Part shown: positions 1 through 10,854 of the stretch, one piece after another | Position numbering within the stretch: the stretch's first letter is position 1 | Layout of the letters: every line of letters starts with the position of its first letter | NCBI GenBank assembly: GCA_946902985.2 | Contig: OX336388.2 | Coordinates: 230,136,467-230,200,466, forward strand | Direction: 5' to 3' | Length of the DNA stretch: 64,000 nt | From: Meconema thalassinum | Lineage: Eukaryota > Arthropoda > Insecta > Orthoptera > Tettigoniidae | The notes under the pieces: generated by a model | Seen by the model: the letters and a program-made list of their open reading frames with translations, nothing else | What the model was told of the DNA's origin: nothing | The model's database searches: none | Made by a program: the position numbers and the translations under genes

Positions 1-728
1 GCTTCTGAAGCAGAGAAAATCCATTGACCAGCCATCTTTCACAGCTGCAGCTGTCACTGTAATATAATGAACTCCGACCTGTCACGCAGATCTATAATAT
101 ATATTCCTTGCTTGCTGCATTATTTCCCAATATGCTCCGTGAATATTCACCCCCCCCCCCCTCCTCCGTCTCTTTCTCTCCTAATATCGATTTTGCTTAT
201 TACATCTGATGAAATCACGCTCAAACCCCTGCTGCTTGCTCTATGGCGAGTGTCGTGTCTATATCTCTTGTTTTTTTTTATCCTTTCTTTCATTTTAGTT
301 ATTTCTTCTTTGTTTCTCTACCTGCTTCCTCTTCCCCCCGTCCCCCTTTTCCTTCACCTCAACCCCCCGCCCCCTTTGTGAACCTTCATCGGTCGAGTTC
401 TGGTCACGCAATGCTGATCTGTGAAGCAGTGGTTTGTGATAGCCTATTGATTTCTCTGCTACTGTGTTATGTTGGTTGCCTATGTGTGTGTTTCCTGCGA
501 GGTCCGATCTATTGAGAAAGAGAGACAGAGAGCGATACAAAATCTTATTTCGTTTCGTGCAGACATGCCAAGCAAAAATCATTGGAGTGAGGAAAGAATA
601 CAAAAATATACACACACAAATCTATTTTTTTTTTTTTGTTTCCTGTTCTTACTTCTACGATGTATCAGGGGTTAGAAAGTTATTGAAATAGAAATCCGCC
701 CTTTAGACAAGCAAATCAATGTTGAAAA
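1..728. other. Non-coding CT-rich flank
   Basis: No supportable gene. There are C-runs and CT-rich tracts around 150-370 and short AC/T runs near 610-640. Open frames here are low-complexity (Pro/Leu/Ser-rich) and look like compositional artefacts. Confidence 0.6.
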
Positions 729-730
729 TA

Positions 731-766
731 CACACATCAAAAAAAGTTTTGCATCACCTCGGTTCC
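731..766 (+). repeat. Left terminal inverted repeat of the Tc1 element
   Basis: Begins CACACATCAAAAAAAG and reads through to GGTTCC. It is the exact reverse complement of 2160-2195. Confidence 0.95.
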
Positions 767-925
767 AAGAGTTCCGGAACCGTTAAATACAAAGGGAATA
801 GAGATCAACACAAACAACATTTCAGCTCGTTTTATTGCTCATGAGACCCACACATTGCATGTTGTACCATCATACAGCTAGACTTTCAGCATTTGTGGTC
901 CAGATTGCAGTACACACCACTACCT

Positions 926-1951
926 CTAATACCCAGTAGCACGTCCTCTTGCATTGATGCATGCCTGTATTCGCCGTGGCATACTATCCACAAGTTCATC
1001 AAGACACTGTTGGTCCAAATTGTCCCACTCCTCAACGACAATTCGGCGTAAATCTCTCAGAGTGGTTGGTGGGTCAAGACGTCCATAAACAGCCCTTTTC
1101 AACATATCCCAGGCATGTTCGATAGGGTTCATGTCTGGCGAACATGCTGGCCACTGTAGTCGAGCGATGTCGTTATCTTGAAGGAACGCATTCACAAGAT
1201 GTGCACGATGAGGTCGAGAATTGTCGTCCATGAAGACAAATGCCTCTCCAATATTCTGCCGATATGGTTGCACTATGGGTCGAAGGATGTCATTCAGGTA
1301 TCGTAAAGCCGTTTCGGAGCCTTCCATGACCACCAGTGGCGTACGTCGGCCCCACATAATGCCACCCCAAAACATCAGGGAACCACCACCTTGCTGCACT
1401 CGCTGGACAGTGTGTCTAAGACGTTCAGCCTGACCAGGGTGCCTCCAAACACGTCTCCGACGATTGTCTGGTTGAAGGCATATGCGACACTCATCGGTGA
1501 AGAGAACGTGATGCCAATTCCGTGGGGTCCATTCAGCATGTTGTTGGGCCCATCTGTACCGCGCTGCATGGTGTCGGGGTTGCAAAGCTGGACCTCGCCA
1601 TGGACGTCGGGAGTGAAGTTGCGCATCATGCAGCCTATTGCGCACAGTTTGAGTTGAAACACGACGTCCTGTGGCTGAACGAAACGCATTATTCAACATG
1701 GTGGCATTGCTGTCAGGGTTCCTCCGAGCGGCAATCCGTAAGTAGCGGTCATCCACTACAGTAGTAGCCCTTGGGTGGCCTGAGCGAGGCCTGTCATCGA
1801 CAGTTCCTGTATCTCTGTACCTCCTCCATGTCCGAACAACATCGCTTTGGTTCACTCTGAGACGCCTGGAAACTTCCCTTGTTGAGAGCCCTTCTTGACA
1901 CAAAGTAACAATGCGGACGCCATCGAACTGCGGTATTGACCTTCTAGGCAT
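926..1951 (-). CDS. Tc1-like transposase (DD34E)
   Basis: A 341-residue transposase that would bind the element's ends and catalyse cut-and-paste transposition into TA sites in the nucleus. Residues 1-110 hold two helix-turn-helix regions separated by a basic RPRSGHPR segment (54-61), like the GRPR linker of this family. The catalytic triad is visible: D153 in FTDEC, D243 in MDDNSRPH and E278 in SPDMNPIEHAWD, with 34 residues between the last two. A FWGG motif (194-197) lies between them. Length is typical of Tc1 transposases and the C-terminus is complete. The start at 1951 is the first ATG of the frame and gives the usual MPRR-type N-terminus. It is the only gene of the element. I see no intron or frameshift. 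Confidence 0.93.
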   Translation of the reverse strand: MPRRSIPQFDGVRIVTLCQEGLSTREVSRRLRVNQSDVVRTWRRYRDTGTVDDRPRSGHPRATTVVDDRYLRIAARRNPDSNATMLNNAFRSATGRRVSTQTVRNRLHDAQLHSRRPWRGPALQPRHHAARYRWAQQHAEWTPRNWHHVLFTDECRICLQPDNRRRRVWRHPGQAERLRHTVQRVQQGGGSLMFWGGIMWGRRTPLVVMEGSETALRYLNDILRPIVQPYRQNIGEAFVFMDDNSRPHRAHLVNAFLQDNDIARLQWPACSPDMNPIEHAWDMLKRAVYGRLDPPTTLRDLRRIVVEEWDNLDQQCLDELVDSMPRRIQACINARGRATGY

Positions 1952-2159
1952 GGTAGAACTACAGACAACATGAGCAGCGTACCTTCGTCCTGGTGGAATG
2001 ACTGGAACTGATCGGCTGTCGTACCCCCTCCGTCTAATAGGCCCTGCTCATGCATGGTTGTTTACATCTTTGAGCAGTTTTAGTGACATCTATGAACAGT
2101 CAAAGGGACTGTATTTTGGATACAATATACACAGTCAATGTCTATATGCCGGAGATCTG

Positions 2160-2195
2160 GGAACCGAGGTGATGCAAAACTTTTTTTGATGTGTG
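2160..2195 (-). repeat. Right terminal inverted repeat of the Tc1 element
   Basis: Perfect 36-bp partner of 731-766, followed by the TA target duplicate at 2196-2197. Confidence 0.95.
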
Positions 2196-2285
2196 TATTA
2201 TTTAATATCATTGACCAGACCAGGGGTTCGTAACCTTTTTTCTCACACGCCCCTTATAAGTTACCCCTATATATAGCAAAAACTA

Positions 2286-3815
2286 TTTTAGCCTACTTTT
2301 CAAATTTTGCAAAAATGAGGAAAAAGTAGACTTATGAGATCGATCCGGGCAAATTTCTGTCCCTATCAACTCCTAATTGGGTGCAGCAATCGAATCCAAA
2401 TTTGGAATGAGTATATATCTATACCTGAATAACTCAAGCCCATATTTGAAAATTATGTCAGTGCTACCAACTGCTGGAAAACCGCAATTGAATTTTGAGC
2501 TCCATGTTGGATATCATGGAAGGTATAAATGGGAGCTATTTCAAAATTGGCACACTTATAGATAATAATATTTAAGTTTAATTTCCAGGAGACCATGCAT
2601 GGCAGTGTTACCAAAATGATTCTAAGCCTGCTGATAAGTCCAATTTTAAATGCATATAACTTCTATACTATCAATTGGATTTCAACCAAATATCGTATGT
2701 GCTATGTTTACCATAACAGATATGACTATGCTTATTCTTAAGAGCAAGCAGGGCTGCCAAAGCTGTCTTTATGTTTTGTATCCCAATATTAATATATCAG
2801 AGAGTATGTAAGCCAACAGCTTTAAAATTTGCACACGTATAGTACCTAACATTCAAGATTAATTAGGAGAAACTAATATACGTCAATGCTGCCAACATGA
2901 CTCTTAGCCTGCTGATAGGTCCAATTTTAAAATACGTGTAACTTCTATACTAACAAATGGATTTCATCCAAAACTGGCACAACAAGAGATCATAATATTT
3001 CAGATTATTTCTGACCAACGCATGCATGACATTGTTGCCAACATGATTTAACGCGCGCTGATAGATCCAATGTCTAACTGAATGTAACGTCCATGCTCTC
3101 CATTGGACTTCAACCAAATATTGTATTCTGTACCTTAAGAGATGAAACTAAGTATATATTCAGTCACCAGGGCTGCCAACTGTAGTTCTCTATTAGGTTA
3201 CAGGTATATTTCGAACTAATTAGAAATTTTGATATTACCAAATTAATTTTGCTATTTTTCTAGATAGGTCTATATAGATTGGCATGAATCCTAAATTTTA
3301 AGAAAAGTAGGCTCTTTAGTTCGTCACGGAACTTCTTGTTTATTTTAAGAAAAGTAGGCTCTTTAGTTCGTCACGGAACTTCTTGTTTATTTTAAGAAAA
3401 GTAGGCTCTTTAGTTCGTCACGGAACTTCTTGTTTATTTTAAGAAAAGTAGGCTCTTTAGTTCATCACGGAACTTCTTGTTTATTTTAAGAAAAGTAGGC
3501 TCTTTAGTTCGTCACGGAACTTCTTGTTTATTTTAAGAAAAGTAGGCTCTTTAGTTCGTCACGGAACTTCTTGTTTATTTTAAGAAAAGTAGGCTCTTTA
3601 GTTCGTCACGGAACTTCTTGTTTATTTTAAGAAAAGTAGGCTCTTTAGTTCATCACGGAACTTCTTGTTTATTTTAAGAAAAATAGGCTCTTTAGTTCGT
3701 CACGGAACTTCTTGTTTATTTTAAGAAAAATAGGCTCTTTAGTTCGTCACGGAACTTCTTGTTTATTTTAAGAAAAGTAGGCTCTTTAGTTCGTCACGGA
3801 ACTTCTTGTTTATTT
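2286..3815 (+). mobile_element. Helentron-like non-autonomous element, family A copy 1
   Basis: Starts with TTTTAGCCTACTTTTC and the motif GACTTATGAGATCGATCC, shared with copies at 13812-14931 and 15453-16842. The interior repeats modules such as 'ggtccaattttaaatg' and 'tgctgccaac'. The right end carries GAAAAGTAGGCT, the reverse complement of the left AGCCTACTTTTC, followed by the hairpin AGTTCGTCACGGAACT and CTTCTTGT. An inverted repeat terminal at one end and subterminal to a hairpin at the other matches Helitron2/Helentron-derived elements. No coding capacity is seen. The class assignment is inference; the repeat family itself is certain. Confidence 0.65.
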
Positions 3816-3816
3816 T
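3297..3816 (+). repeat. 47-bp tandem array of an element 3' end, 11 copies
   Basis: Eleven head-to-tail units with an exact 47-bp period. Each contains GAAAAGTAGGCT, the hairpin AGTTCGTCACGGAACT and CTTCTTGTTTATTTTAA. Units differ by only one or two substitutions (for example GTTCATCACGG, or AAAATAGG for AAAGTAGG). The unit is the family-A 3' terminus, which occurs once at 16805-16842. Confidence 0.95.
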
Positions 3817-4374
3817 TATGTGCTTTTACATTTTAACATATATAATTTATTAATGTTATTTTTTGTCTCTCTAATTTTAATGTTTATGTATTTATTCTTA
3901 ATTCTTAATTTATGTTCTTATAGATTTATTATGTTTAATTTTTTATTTAATTAATTAATTAATTCTGAATTGATAACAATCCTTTTCTTAATCATCGAAT
4001 GTGTATTCTGGCATTTTGATCTCCGATTCCGTTCAATTTTCACAAGTATTGGACCGTTCTTCATCGTCTTCCTCGGGAGTTGAATTGTTGATATATTTAT
4101 TTGGGATTAGGGCTATTCTGTTCTTCCAAAACCACTCCACTTGCTTTTCAAAAATTTGTATAACTTTTTTCTAATTACAAACTTAACGTTATAGTTTCTT
4201 GAGAGGTTCCTCTTCGTTCATGACACCATCTTCTCATTGTCTGTTATTTACTGTTACAATTTCGCACCATTGACAACTCGAACTCGGTTCATCACTGAAT
4301 CACATTGTTGGTGTATTTTGTAATTAATTTTCGTTATTTTCATCACTTTTCCAAACGTAAAGGTCACACTAAAC
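3817..4374. other. AT-rich non-coding stretch
   Basis: T- and A-rich sequence with TTAATTAATTAATT runs near 3950. No gene or clear element is recognised. Confidence 0.5.
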
Positions 4375-4560
4375 GCTTCCTCCGAGATGCCGGCAAGTTT
4401 TGATCGTAAAGCAATCATCATCCGATTCTCTACACTTAGGACATTAAATCTATGTATACACGTATCACGTATAACTAATAAATCTTGGCAAGTTGCCCAA
4501 GTTTATAATAACTACGGTACTGTAACTGAATAAATGTACATATTGTAAATACTATCATCC
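4375..4560 (-). repeat. Diverged relative of the palindromic element at 39930
   Basis: Matches the arm of the 39930-40834 palindrome in order: a TTTTGATCGTAAAGCAATCAT segment, then CACTTAGGACATTAAATCTATG, then GTACTGTAACTGAATAAATG and ATTGTAAATA. Read on the minus strand, the hammerhead-like core is decayed (CGGATGA for CTGATGA and AAAA for GAAA). Confidence 0.45.
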
Positions 4561-5139
4561 ACATACTGAACTTGTATTCATAGTCAGTTCAATCTTTATT
4601 TGTTTTATTAATTATGATTTTTATAATCATGTTTATAATTAAGAATTTAAAACGTCAGTCTATATTTATTTAGGAAATTTTTATTTTTATGTTTTCATTA
4701 ATAATTTTTTTCTTGTTAACTTTTGAATGTTTCTTTTTATATTTTTGATTTTTATTTTAGTTTTTATCAATTTAATTTAAATATTTATATATGATTTTTA
4801 TAAATTCAAATTTATATTTTTAATTTAATTATAATTTTTATATTTATTTTTATTATGTTGATTTTATATTCCCTTTTCTAGATTGTACTAAAATGTTCAT
4901 ATATATACTCTCATCATTTTGTTGTTTTTTTTGTATTAATTTTGATGAATTTAATTTTAAGTTGTATATATTATTTTTTGTAAATTTTAATGTTAATTTT
5001 TATAATTTTGTTTTTATATTCAATTTTGTAAATTTAAATTTAATTTGTTATATTTATTGTTTTAATTTTGATTTTTACAATTATTTTTTAATTTTGATTT
5101 TTTCATTTAATTTTATAATAATTTTATTAATGCAGCCAA
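4561..5139. other. AT-rich non-coding stretch
   Basis: Very AT-rich, T-biased DNA. The open frame covering part of it encodes Phe/Asn/Ile/Tyr-rich low complexity, and I do not regard it as a gene. Confidence 0.55.
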
Positions 5140-5292
5140 TGGCCATATACTTTTCTTTTCAGGACGGGTCAGGGAAGGGATATTGGAAGGAAATCGACCG
5201 TGGACCTATTGAAAGGAACCGTCCCGGCATTTGCCTGGTGATGAAAATGGGAAACCCACGCTCTCCCGATGCCTTAGCGCTCTCGGTTTTAT
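5140..5292 (-). mobile_element. tRNA-SINE body fragment (family S3)
   Basis: Contains CCCGGCATTTGCCTGG and 'gaaaatgggaaacccacg', the reverse complement of the body seen in the S3 copies at 11147 and 43484 (GTTTTCCGTGGTTTCCC and a GGCAAATGCC-type motif). The tRNA-like head is missing. Confidence 0.6.
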
Positions 5293-5705
5293 ATTTACAT
5301 TTATAATTATAATCTTATTGTTATATTTATTTTATAATGTTGATTTATATATTAAATTTTCTAGATTAAGTTAAACTTTTTTTAGAAATTTGATTTTTAT
5401 ATTAATTTTTATAAATTTGATTTTAATTGTTATATTTACATTCATAATATCTATAGTTACAGTATATTATATTTTATGTTCATCACTTAATTTAAACTAT
5501 TTTTATTTTCAAATCTCTAAACTTTTATAATATTTGGTACTCATAAATATTAGCAATTCCACAGGAAGATTCGATGAAATAAAGCTAAAAGATTCATCCA
5601 ATAGCATCTTTGTTAATATTAGTTCTCCTAATGATGAGACAGACCACTAAGCTATTAAAGGTTAAAAGGGTTCCAAACAGAATTGCATTTCAACCAAAGG
5701 AAATT
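5293..5705. other. AT-rich non-coding stretch
   Basis: AT-rich DNA with no recognised feature. Confidence 0.5.
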
Positions 5706-5804
5706 AAGTTATGTACTTGTCCACTATACAATACAAAATATCTTTTTATTTTGATTTTATATATTTTGATATTTTGTATTGTATAGTGGACAAGTACATA
5801 ACTT
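5706..5804. repeat. Inverted repeat, 36-bp arms
   Basis: Arms 5706-5741 and 5769-5804 are perfect reverse complements (AAGTTATGTACTTGTCC at the outer end) around a 27-bp AT-rich spacer. It could form a cruciform, or be a remnant of a small foldback element. No coding context. Confidence 0.85.
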
Positions 5805-5869
5805 ATCAAAATCAATACGGAAAAACTTGAAAAAATGACTAAAGTCATAGATCTTCAAAGGAAATTAAT

Positions 5870-6611
5870 CCCGAGGAGACCAAAACAACTTCAAAATAAA
5901 CCAGAAGGAATTTCAAATGCAGAGGAATGAATTCTGAATTAAGTAAATTCAAGTTGAGAAATAATGATTCCAATCATAGAAACTAGAGAGAAGTAAATTC
6001 GCGGTGAAGAGGAATAACCTCATAGAATGCAAACCGCAGTTTCAGGAGAACAGCTAATTCTGATTGGAGTAAAACTAATCCTTAAGGAAGCAAAATGACT
6101 GGAACAAAATAAAAATATACTCTGTCGGAGAAGAAACGTTCGAAACGTAATAATTCTACGCATATGAAAATTGGTTTTACAGTAAATGGAGAAAAGCATG
6201 TTCAATTTTGTCATAATGCAAGAAAATGAAAACAATTCTAGGAGGGAGAAAAGTGAGTTCCAGATTGGAAATGTGTTATTTGGACAAGCAAAACACAAAT
6301 GAAGAAACATTAATTCCAAGTAAATACACTGGATTTCAAATAATAAATTGAATTTCAAATAGAGAAATTTTAACCACAAATGGATAAACGAAATTTTAAA
6401 ACGGAGAATAATCAAATGAAAATATATGAATAAAAATAGGAAGAGTACATTTCAATTGTAGGTAAGTGATACAAATCAACAAAATTGTATTTAAAATGAA
6501 CATAAGTGAAAATCAAAATATGAAGGTGTGAATAGAAATTAGGAAAAAGTGAATTTCAAATAGGAAAAGTAAATATTAAATTAAGGAAATGTGATTCAAA
6601 TAAATAAGAAT
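5870..6611. repeat. Degenerate purine-rich minisatellite, part 1
   Basis: Loose repeats of a roughly 20-30-bp theme ('gaagaaatgtgaatttcaaat' and variants) with much divergence. The same theme resumes at 7372, so a LINE fragment appears to sit inside the array. The open frame on the minus strand here is a by-product of the repeats. Confidence 0.6.
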
Positions 6612-7371
6612 CAATAACCAAATCAATCGTTCATTTATTTGCAATTTGAGGTGTGTCCACCGGTGGCCAATTGGGTATACAAAGTAAACAATTAACAAAT
6701 AAACTGGAGTATTTACACAAATTGTCAGTCTTTTCTTAAACACATCTGTATGTTTGGGAAAAGGCACTCACTATGACTGCGGCAGGTAGAGAGTTCCAGT
6801 TATCAATGGCCCGGTTTACGAAAGAATATTTACCATAAATTGTACGCTGTGGTCAGGCCTTAACTTTGAAAGAATGATCACTCGTACTCATGTAAGTGGG
6901 CTTTCCCATACGTTTGTTAAGCTCACCCCACGCTGGTTGAATTGTATACGTGTTGTACATAGCGCAGAGTCTGGATTTCATCCTCCTACCTTCAAGTGAT
7001 TCCTACCCAAGTTTCTTTAACATACGGTTCTCTCACTGCTCCTGGGATTAAAGTCACTGAGCACAAATCTAACGACATTTCTTGGTAACATTTCCAAATC
7101 ATTGATGAGCCCTACTTGATATGGGTCACAAACCACCGAGGCGTATTCCAGAATAGGTCATACAAGTGACAAATATCCTAATAGTTTAATACCCACAATG
7201 CAAACTGCAGAGATGTGTAAGCTTTAGAAACTACACATCCTACAGTACATGATTAGTCCATTTCATATCATTCCTTACGTGAACGCCCAAATATTTGCAT
7301 GAATCTTCTTCTACAAGTATTTCCGAGCCAATGTTCAACTGCAAATTTGACTTTTGCCCTTTCCCTTCCCA
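6612..7371 (-). pseudogene. LINE (CR1/Jockey-like) reverse transcriptase C-terminal relic
   Basis: On the minus strand, pieces in several frames read like the end of a non-LTR retrotransposon protein: ILEYASVVCDPYQ, then LINDLEMLPRNVVRFVLSDF, and near the end FPKHTDVFKKRL. These match the conserved 'LEYAS.VW.P' to 'FK.RL' tail of CR1/Jockey-type reverse transcriptases. Frameshifts and stops interrupt it, and the catalytic region is absent. A paralogous relic is at 22395-22960. It sits within the purine-rich minisatellite. Confidence 0.7.
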
Positions 7372-7775
7372 GGGAAGGAAAGTGAAAATAAATGAGATAA
7401 AGTGAATTTGAAATCAACAAAACTGAATTTAATATGGAGAAATGTGAATGCGAGAAACTATACATTTTATATCATGCAAAATATTACAAATAGAAGAAGT
7501 AGATTTTGAAATTGAAAAGTAAATTTTAAATGAAGAAAAGGGAATTTTCAATGAATAAATGTGAATTGTATATGAAGAAATGTCAATTGTATATGAAGAA
7601 AAGTGAATTGTATATTAAAAGTGAATTTTAAACAGACAGAAGTGTATTTGAAGTGAAAAGGGAATTTCAATTGAAGAAAGTGAATGCAAATACACAAAAG
7701 AAGACACATTTTAAATTTGGAAAAGTACATTTTAAATGTTAATGAAGATAATTTCAAATGAAGAAATGTGAAGAG
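7372..7775. repeat. Degenerate purine-rich minisatellite, part 2
   Basis: Continues the theme of 5870-6611, with variants of 'gtgaattgtatatgaagaaa' repeated several times around 7555-7620. Confidence 0.65.
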
Positions 7776-8254
7776 ACAGTGAAATAAAATAAAATTCCCT
7801 GTGGTGAAGAAATTGAGTGATGCGGAAAAGCATATAAAGGAGAAAGAACTGAACTGTGTGGTTGTATCAAAATTGACTGTGCAATGTGTGGTGAGTGAAA
7901 TCCATGCTTCTAAGCACTGATTATACGGTATCAACTTTTCAATTTGAATGTGAGAATGTTGTCCACCCCTGTGTTAGTTACGATTGGAAGTGGAGTATCG
8001 GTGGTGCTGGCGCTGGCAATCACTATAATATAGAAACGAACACAAGGAAGGAAAAGGAATGGACGAAAGAAAGAGGGGAGACTGATGATGTATTGCGATC
8101 GTTGGCAGTGATTATCACGCAGGTAGACTGACACGCGAGCTACAACTGCCTTCATCCACATTACACGCTGATTAGTGCGGTACACCTACCTGTTCACACT
8201 GTGCGAGGTCCGCTGTCCTATTAGGCAGTAACATGGTACAAGTAACGCCGTTAC
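7776..8254. other. Unassigned unique sequence
   Basis: No element or gene recognised. Short open frames exist on both strands but show no recognisable domain. Confidence 0.4.
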
Positions 8255-8843
8255 AAGTTATTTCAAAATCGAGCAGAGAAACGGCATTAATAAGAACAGT
8301 AATTAAAAAGAACTGAGAACACCATTATTAGGAAGAGTTATTTAAAATCATCCTGAGGAACGCCATTAATAGGAGCAGGTATTAAAAAACATAGAACGCC
8401 ATTATTATGAACAGTTATTAAAAACAGAAAACGGCATTATTTGTAACAGTTATTAAAATAACAAAGGATGCCATTATTAGGAACAGTTATTTAAAAATCA
8501 ACCAGAGGAACGCGATTAATAGGAACAGTTATTTGAAGAAACAGAAAACGTTATTATTAAGAAAAGTTATTTTAAAATCGACCAAAGAACGTCAGTATTA
8601 GAAACATTTATTTTTAAAAGTAAACATAGAAACGACATTATTAGGAACGGCCATATAAAAATAATCAGAGGAACGCCATTATTAGGAACAGTTATATAAA
8701 AACAGAGAACGCCATTATTAGGAACAGTTATTTAAAAAGTAATCAGATGAACGCCATTATTAGGAACAGTTATTTAAAAATACAAAGACAACCATTGTCA
8801 GGAACTGTAATTTAAAAATCAACCAGAGAAACGCCATTATAAT
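8255..8843. repeat. Imperfect ~40-bp tandem repeat
   Basis: About 14 variants of 'gaacgccattattaggaaca' followed by 'gttatttaaaaa' and 'caaccaga', with unit length varying roughly 35-48 bp. It ends where an AATAAAATAAAATATTTATTGC stretch begins. Confidence 0.85.
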
Positions 8844-9209
8844 AAAATAAAATATTTATTGCGGCCAATGGCCATACATAAGAACAACATTATAACAATT
8901 TGAAAATTGAATCCATCATGTAACACCAGAGATTTGTGTTCATAGAGATCGTTCAAGTCTGGAGTAGTAAATACCACAATATTCACTACCCTACACTATC
9001 CTACACTACACGTTGATCAATATAACTTAATCAGTCCTCGTATAAATAAAACTGAGTGAGTAATACTAGTCTTCTCTGGTATTTCATTGCGTGATATACA
9101 TCGCACTCCTGGCTAGGCTGATGGAAGGACTTCCTAGTGCAGATGCGATGGTGGAAACCATGGATCGCAAAAATTGGTCCCTAAGTGCCTCAGATCATAC
9201 TGTGGTCGC
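8844..9209. other. Unassigned sequence
   Basis: Contains GCGGCCAATGGCCATA, which recurs in part near 5134 (GCAGCCAATGGCCATA) and may mark a repeat end. No gene. Confidence 0.35.
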
Positions 9210-10062
9210 ATCCATTCTTTATATAACACTAGCAAACCGACCCGGCTTCACCCGGGAACAGTTATGAATGCATTACGTGATAAGCGTTTTTTTTTCAATG
9301 TCAATGAACCACGACTAATATCCGTTTTACGTCTCGGCATGATATTAATTATATTATCATGGAGATGCATGTGCAATAAATACTTGTCAGACGTAATTTA
9401 AGAATGGCGAGGTGCATGAAACACAAATCCCCCTTCCGTCCAATCTTAACTTGACTGTGAATTTTGCGGAACGAAAAGTTCACAGGCGAAATTAAAAAAG
9501 CCGAGTTGCACTTCCACGGAAACTCCAAACACAACCACTCTTCTCTAAAATTCTTAACTCAACACGACTCGACAGTTCGCTGCTGGCTGTATCTGGGGCA
9601 ATAAGCTCGTCCGCTAGCTAAGCTGTAACTGGGATGATAGACTCGCCTCTAGCTAGCTCGTAAACTGTCGCCTCAGTAACTGAATGGAGATTGTTGGAAG
9701 AAATGAAAACGTAAAAACACTTATAGTAGGCGATGTATTGAAGATAGAGATATGCTCTTCCGGACTTTTTTTTTTGTAGAATTTTTCATGCTGAACAATT
9801 CTTACAATCATAGTATTTAGATATTTTTAACGGTTTGCCCAGCGTAAGCTTAAAAAGTGCACGGACGCCAGGTTCTTTTCGAACTTTCCACTGAAATCGT
9901 TAGTGCTTGACTTCCTTTGGTCATAAATAAATTATTTTCTACAGAAACCTTCCTCGAGATATCCTTTACAGAATGGTGAAAACGGCATCAAAATCCATTC
10001 AGTGGTTCTCAAGTTTACCCGTGACATCCAAGAATCGGGGACTTTGTTTTATACTAAGTAGA
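9210..10062. repeat. Dispersed repeat beginning ACCGACCCGGCTTCACCCGGG
   Basis: Starts with a CCCGGCTTCACCCGGG motif. It ends near 10060 with TTTACCCGTGACATCC and 'gggactttgttttatactaag'. A similar start (TTACCCGTAGCGGCTTCGCCCG) lies at 33660. Such motifs recur in many arthropod genomes as high-copy repeats. I cannot assign a class and see no open frame of note. Confidence 0.45.
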
Positions 10063-10254
10063 GATTGCATCTGTTACGAAGAATCTTTATGGGATGGAAT
10101 CTCTCCTACTTTGAAGTACTCTTAACAGGTCTAAGTATGCCTGTGTGAATGGTAGGTGCAATAGCAGTTTAAGGTCTTCTACCAAAAATGTTTCTGTGGC
10201 TAGGGCGCACACATATCGTGTAAGAGCGAATTTTGATACCCCCAATACCCTTTT

Positions 10255-10565
10255 CAAACTTCATTCTCCTGTAACACCACATTTCAAATGCTCTATTCTC
10301 CTATTTTCTGCTGCACCAACAGTACAAGTATCACTTCCATAGAGCACAACGCTCCAGACAAAGGCTTTCAACAATGACTTCCCAACTCCTTAATTTATAT
10401 TTGGTGTCAATAGATTCCTTTTCTGAAGAAATCATTTGCTTGCCTGAGCCAACCTACTTTTAATACCCTCTTTGCTTCGTCCATCACTGGTTATTTTGCT
10501 TTCTAAGTAACAGAAGTCTCCTACTTCCTTTAGAATTTCACCTGCCAATTTAACGTCGATTAGTA
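10255..10565 (-). pseudogene. LINE reverse-transcriptase C-terminal relic
   Basis: The minus strand matches the relic at 48890-49440 almost base for base in places ('cattctcctgtaacaccacatttcaaatg', 'cactccagacaaaggctttc', 'gcctgagccaacctac'). It is interrupted by stops and frameshifts. Confidence 0.75.
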
Positions 10566-10634
10566 TGGCGCCAAAATAAAATTTTGAAAAAAATCCAAGA
10601 TGTTGAAAGATGTTAGTTTATTGATATTGTGGTA

Positions 10635-10854
10635 GATTATGGTGTTTGAAGTCATTTTTCAGTGTTGCCTTAGTGAACAAAAGTTTGGTGCTTTTCAGTC
10701 GGTCAACACGAATGTACCCAAATGAGAAATCCTGAAAAATCCTGAAAGAGAAATGGATCCAAGTTTATTTATTAATTTCATGTATTTTTTTTTCAGGATT
10801 AGGGCACAACCATCTAATTTGGATACCGACTGAAAAGCACCAAACTTTTGTTTT
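10635..10854 (+). mobile_element. Short foldback element with one-sided tail (Penelope pLTR-like)
   Basis: Flanked by a 10-bp direct repeat TATTGTGGTA (10625-10634 and 10855-10864). Inside, 27-bp inverted repeats occupy 10677-10703 and 10825-10851. A unique 42-bp tail ('gattatggtgtttgaagtc' to 'gccttagtga') lies on the left only. Tail and arm match the much larger palindrome at 39930-40834. The organisation resembles inverted pseudo-LTRs with a tail, as known for Penelope-like elements; this classification is inference. Confidence 0.6.

Larger units (their letters stand above)
731..2195 (-). mobile_element. Complete Tc1-family DNA transposon
   Basis: A 1465-bp element bounded by perfect 36-bp inverted ends (731-766 and 2160-2195). 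TA dinucleotides flank it at 729-730 and 2196-2197, the target duplication expected of Tc1/mariner elements. It carries one uninterrupted transposase frame on the minus strand. Intact ends plus an intact frame suggest a recent insertion that may still be autonomous; activity is inference. Confidence 0.95.

Noticed and set aside
67..515. Overlapping frames in the CT-rich start of the window
   Set aside because: Low-complexity Pro/Leu/Ser/Phe translations with no domain; no supporting context.
4893..5306. 137-codon frame
   Set aside because: Phe/Asn/Ile/Tyr-rich translation of AT-rich DNA running into a SINE fragment.
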